Assembly (NCBI RefSeq): GCF_021184025.1
Contig: NZ_CP036537.1
Span: forward strand, 4,154,001-4,218,000
Length of the DNA stretch: 64,000 bases
From: Rhodopseudomonas boonkerdii
GTDB taxonomy: Bacteria > Pseudomonadota > Alphaproteobacteria > Rhizobiales > Xanthobacteraceae
Direction: 5' to 3'
Part shown: positions 62,263 to 64,000 of the stretch, piece by piece
Layout of the letters: the number at the start of each line of letters is the position of its first letter
Numbering within the stretch: the first letter of the stretch is position 1
Notes under the pieces: generated by a model
The model's input: the letters and a program-made list of their open reading frames with translations, nothing else
Told to the model about the DNA's origin: nothing
The model's database searches: none
Program-made: the position numbers and the translations under genes

Positions 62263-64000
62263 GTGTCCAAGTCCCCCGTCGTCACCATCGACAACCACCC
62301 CGGCCGTACCGCGCAGACCATCGGGATCGCGCGCGTGCTCGGTACGGATGAGACGCTCATTCATGAGCCGTCGGTGGGCGTGGTGGGCACCAAGGGCGAC
62401 AGCCAGTGCTATATGGGCGTGATGTCCAAGGTGGACGCGATCCACGACAGCCTGAAGAAGCGGATCGGCCGCGGCGCGGGCCAGCTGCCCTATCGCCTCG
62501 TGCAGCCGGAATACACCATCGCCACCTCGGACGGCATCCGCAACGGCACGCGCGAAATGCGCTACTCGCTGATCGGCCGCGAGGTCACCAACGATGCGCT
62601 GTCGGAGCATCTGAGCGCCACCGGCCTGCTCGGCACCATCGCCGTGGTCGCCTGCGACAAGCCGCCGGTCGGCACGCTGGCCGCATTGCTCGAACATAAC
62701 GAGCCGGCGATCATCATGTCGGACGGATCGATCCATCCCGGCGAAGATCCGAAGACCGGTGAGAAGCTCGACATCGTCAGCGCCTATCAGGTCGCCGGCA
62801 ATCCGGACGCCGAATATCGCCACCACATCGCCTGCCACGCCTGTCCGGGCATCGGCTCGTGCGGCGGCATCTTCACCTACAACACCATGCAGACCTTCAT
62901 CGGCGTGGTCGGCATGCAGCCGCTGCACATGGTGGCGCCGCCGTCCGACGATCCGCGCCGCCTGAAGGAATTCCCGGAGCAGCTGGTCGGCTATCTCTCG
63001 AACATGATCGCCAAGGGCATCAAGCCGCGCGACATCGTGAGCCGCGACTCGATCCGCAACGCGGTCATCGTGTCGCTGGCGATCGGCGGCTCGACCAATG
63101 TGACGCTGCATGCGCCGGAGATCGCGCGTGCCGCCGGCTTCAGCGACTTCTGGAAGGACGTCATGACGCCGCAGGAGTTCAACTATCTCTCGCAATATGT
63201 CGTGCCTGTGCTTACCGACGCGCGGCCTTACGGCAAATATTCGATGGTGGACATCGACAATGTCGGCGGCGTGCAGGTGATCGTGCGCGAGCTGATGGAA
63301 GCAGGCCTGATCAATGGCGACGTGCTGACCTGCACCGGCGAGACTCTGGCCGAGCAGATCAAGCGCCTCGAGACCAAGCCGGCGGACGGCAAGGTCATCT
63401 ACACGGTGGCAAAACCCTACAAGCCGACCGGCGGCCTGCGCGTGCTCGGCGGCAACCTGTCGCCGGAATTCTCCGCGATCCTCAAGCTCGCCGGCGTCGA
63501 AGGCGGCCTGGAAAACAACCGCTTCCGCGGCACCGCGCGCGTGTTCGAGGGCGAACGCGGCCTGATCGCGGCGCTCGACCAGCATCCGGAGAAATTCCAG
63601 AACCACGACATGGTCATCGTGCGTTACGATGGTCCGGTGGGCGCACCCGGCATGCCGGAAATGCTCGACCCGACCTCGCGCATCACCACGCTGTGCCGCG
63701 AGCGCAACATCGTCGTCGGCCTGATGACCGATGCACGCTTCTCCGGCGGCTCGGTGGGTCTCGTCATCGGCCATGTCGGCCCGGAAGCCGCGCTCGGCGG
63801 TGCCATCGCGCTGGTGGAAGACGGCGACGAGATCATCGCCGATCTCAACGCCAACGAACTGAACTGCACGCAGCTTCAGGACGCTGCCACCTACAGCAAG
63901 CGCAAGGCAGCCTGGGACAAGGTGGTCGCCGACAATGGCGGCATCCATCCGAGCTGCGGCGACGCCGATACGCGCCTGCTGCATCGCGCGCGCCAGACCG
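62263..64000 (+). CDS. IlvD/Edd family dehydratase, 3' part outside window
   Basis: At least 579 codons, starting at GTG with AGGAAGGA seven bases ahead. IlvD/Edd enzymes dehydrate dihydroxy or sugar acids with an iron-sulfur cluster. Likely cluster cysteines are C49 (GDSQCYMG) and those in ACHACPGIGSCGGIFTYNTM (C191, C194, C200). Also seen are TSDGIRNGTREMRYSLIGREV, IRNAVIVSLAIGGSTNVTLHAPEIARAAG and GAPGMPEML / RFSGGSVGLVIGHVGPEA near the end. The sequence departs from canonical IlvD around the second cysteine cluster, so a sugar-acid dehydratase is as likely as dihydroxy-acid dehydratase. The gene runs past the window end. Confidence 0.88.
   Translation, partial: MSKSPVVTIDNHPGRTAQTIGIARVLGTDETLIHEPSVGVVGTKGDSQCYMGVMSKVDAIHDSLKKRIGRGAGQLPYRLVQPEYTIATSDGIRNGTREMRYSLIGREVTNDALSEHLSATGLLGTIAVVACDKPPVGTLAALLEHNEPAIIMSDGSIHPGEDPKTGEKLDIVSAYQVAGNPDAEYRHHIACHACPGIGSCGGIFTYNTMQTFIGVVGMQPLHMVAPPSDDPRRLKEFPEQLVGYLSNMIAKGIKPRDIVSRDSIRNAVIVSLAIGGSTNVTLHAPEIARAAGFSDFWKDVMTPQEFNYLSQYVVPVLTDARPYGKYSMVDIDNVGGVQVIVRELMEAGLINGDVLTCTGETLAEQIKRLETKPADGKVIYTVAKPYKPTGGLRVLGGNLSPEFSAILKLAGVEGGLENNRFRGTARVFEGERGLIAALDQHPEKFQNHDMVIVRYDGPVGAPGMPEMLDPTSRITTLCRERNIVVGLMTDARFSGGSVGLVIGHVGPEAALGGAIALVEDGDEIIADLNANELNCTQLQDAATYSKRKAAWDKVVADNGGIHPSCGDADTRLLHRARQT

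Noticed and set aside
62176..63984. A 602-codon minus-strand frame
   Set aside because: It is antisense to the IlvD/Edd dehydratase, which has conserved motifs over its whole length. The product is rich in Asp, His and Arg as in other shadows.

Overview
The window looks like chromosomal DNA of an alphaproteobacterium of the Bradyrhizobium / Rhodopseudomonas / Tardiphaga group (Nitrobacteraceae). This is inferred from high GC, dense intergenic palindromes of the types common in that family, a long rpoH-type sigma factor, a Wzx/Wzy polysaccharide locus, many solute-binding-protein transporters, and small families such as DUF1272 and a DUF6476-like protein. The genus cannot be fixed from sequence alone.

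Region 1 (1-14.1 kb) is transport and amino-compound catabolism. It holds the end of a livG-livF branched-chain amino acid transporter, a D-threonine-aldolase-type PLP enzyme, and a complete dipeptide/oligopeptide ABC transporter (binding protein, two permeases, fused double ATPase). These are followed by an FAD amine/amino-acid oxidoreductase, a VOC protein, an M20 peptidase, a class III aminotransferase-fold enzyme and an APH-type kinase. The kinase/aminotransferase pairing resembles the hydroxylysine or phosphoethanolamine kinase plus phospho-lyase pairing, fed by peptide uptake and peptidase action. Between 14.2 and 15.8 kb lie small exported or membrane proteins of unknown role.

Region 2 (15.8-39.7 kb) is an exopolysaccharide locus: UDP-glucose dehydrogenase, FkbM methyltransferase and priming sugar transferase on the minus strand. 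A long, mostly overlapping plus-strand series follows: PPP-type phosphatase, short OPX export protein, outer-membrane beta-barrel, polysaccharide co-polymerase/BY-kinase, polymerase/ligase-like protein, glycosyltransferases, two acyltransferases and a flippase. Two glycanases on the opposite strand sit inside and at the end of it: a Tat-like GH10 enzyme and a 1045-residue GH113-like RTX protein whose ribosome binding site is buried in a hairpin.

Region 3 (39.8-54.5 kb) is catabolic again: a two-gene L-carnitine-type module (3-hydroxyacyl-CoA-dehydrogenase-like enzyme plus BKACE), DUF1272, a decayed carboxymuconolactone-decarboxylase-like remnant beside tRNA-Glu(CTC), and an eight-gene minus-strand operon. 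That operon holds allA, puuE, a polar amino acid ABC transporter, an epimerase and a frameshifted SDR; a GntR regulator lies upstream and a TGGTATACCA palindrome sits in front of it. A catB-like gene with two solute-binding proteins of different families and a divergent LysR regulator completes the region.

Region 4 (54.5-64 kb) holds housekeeping genes (RluA-type pseudouridine synthase, rpoH), then a roughly 400-base GC-rich segment that folds like a large structured RNA on the minus strand. Next are a RAYT transposase with four copies of an 86-88 bp REP-pair element, a HerA-like ATPase next to a DEDDh exonuclease, and the start of a divergent IlvD/Edd dehydratase that runs off the window.

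The strongest candidates for something undescribed are the structured element at 57.66-58.08 kb, the RTX glycanase with its roughly 95-residue internal repeats and SD hairpin, and the short-OPX/beta-barrel export pair with an adjacent PPP phosphatase. I saw no CRISPR array, prophage or rRNA.
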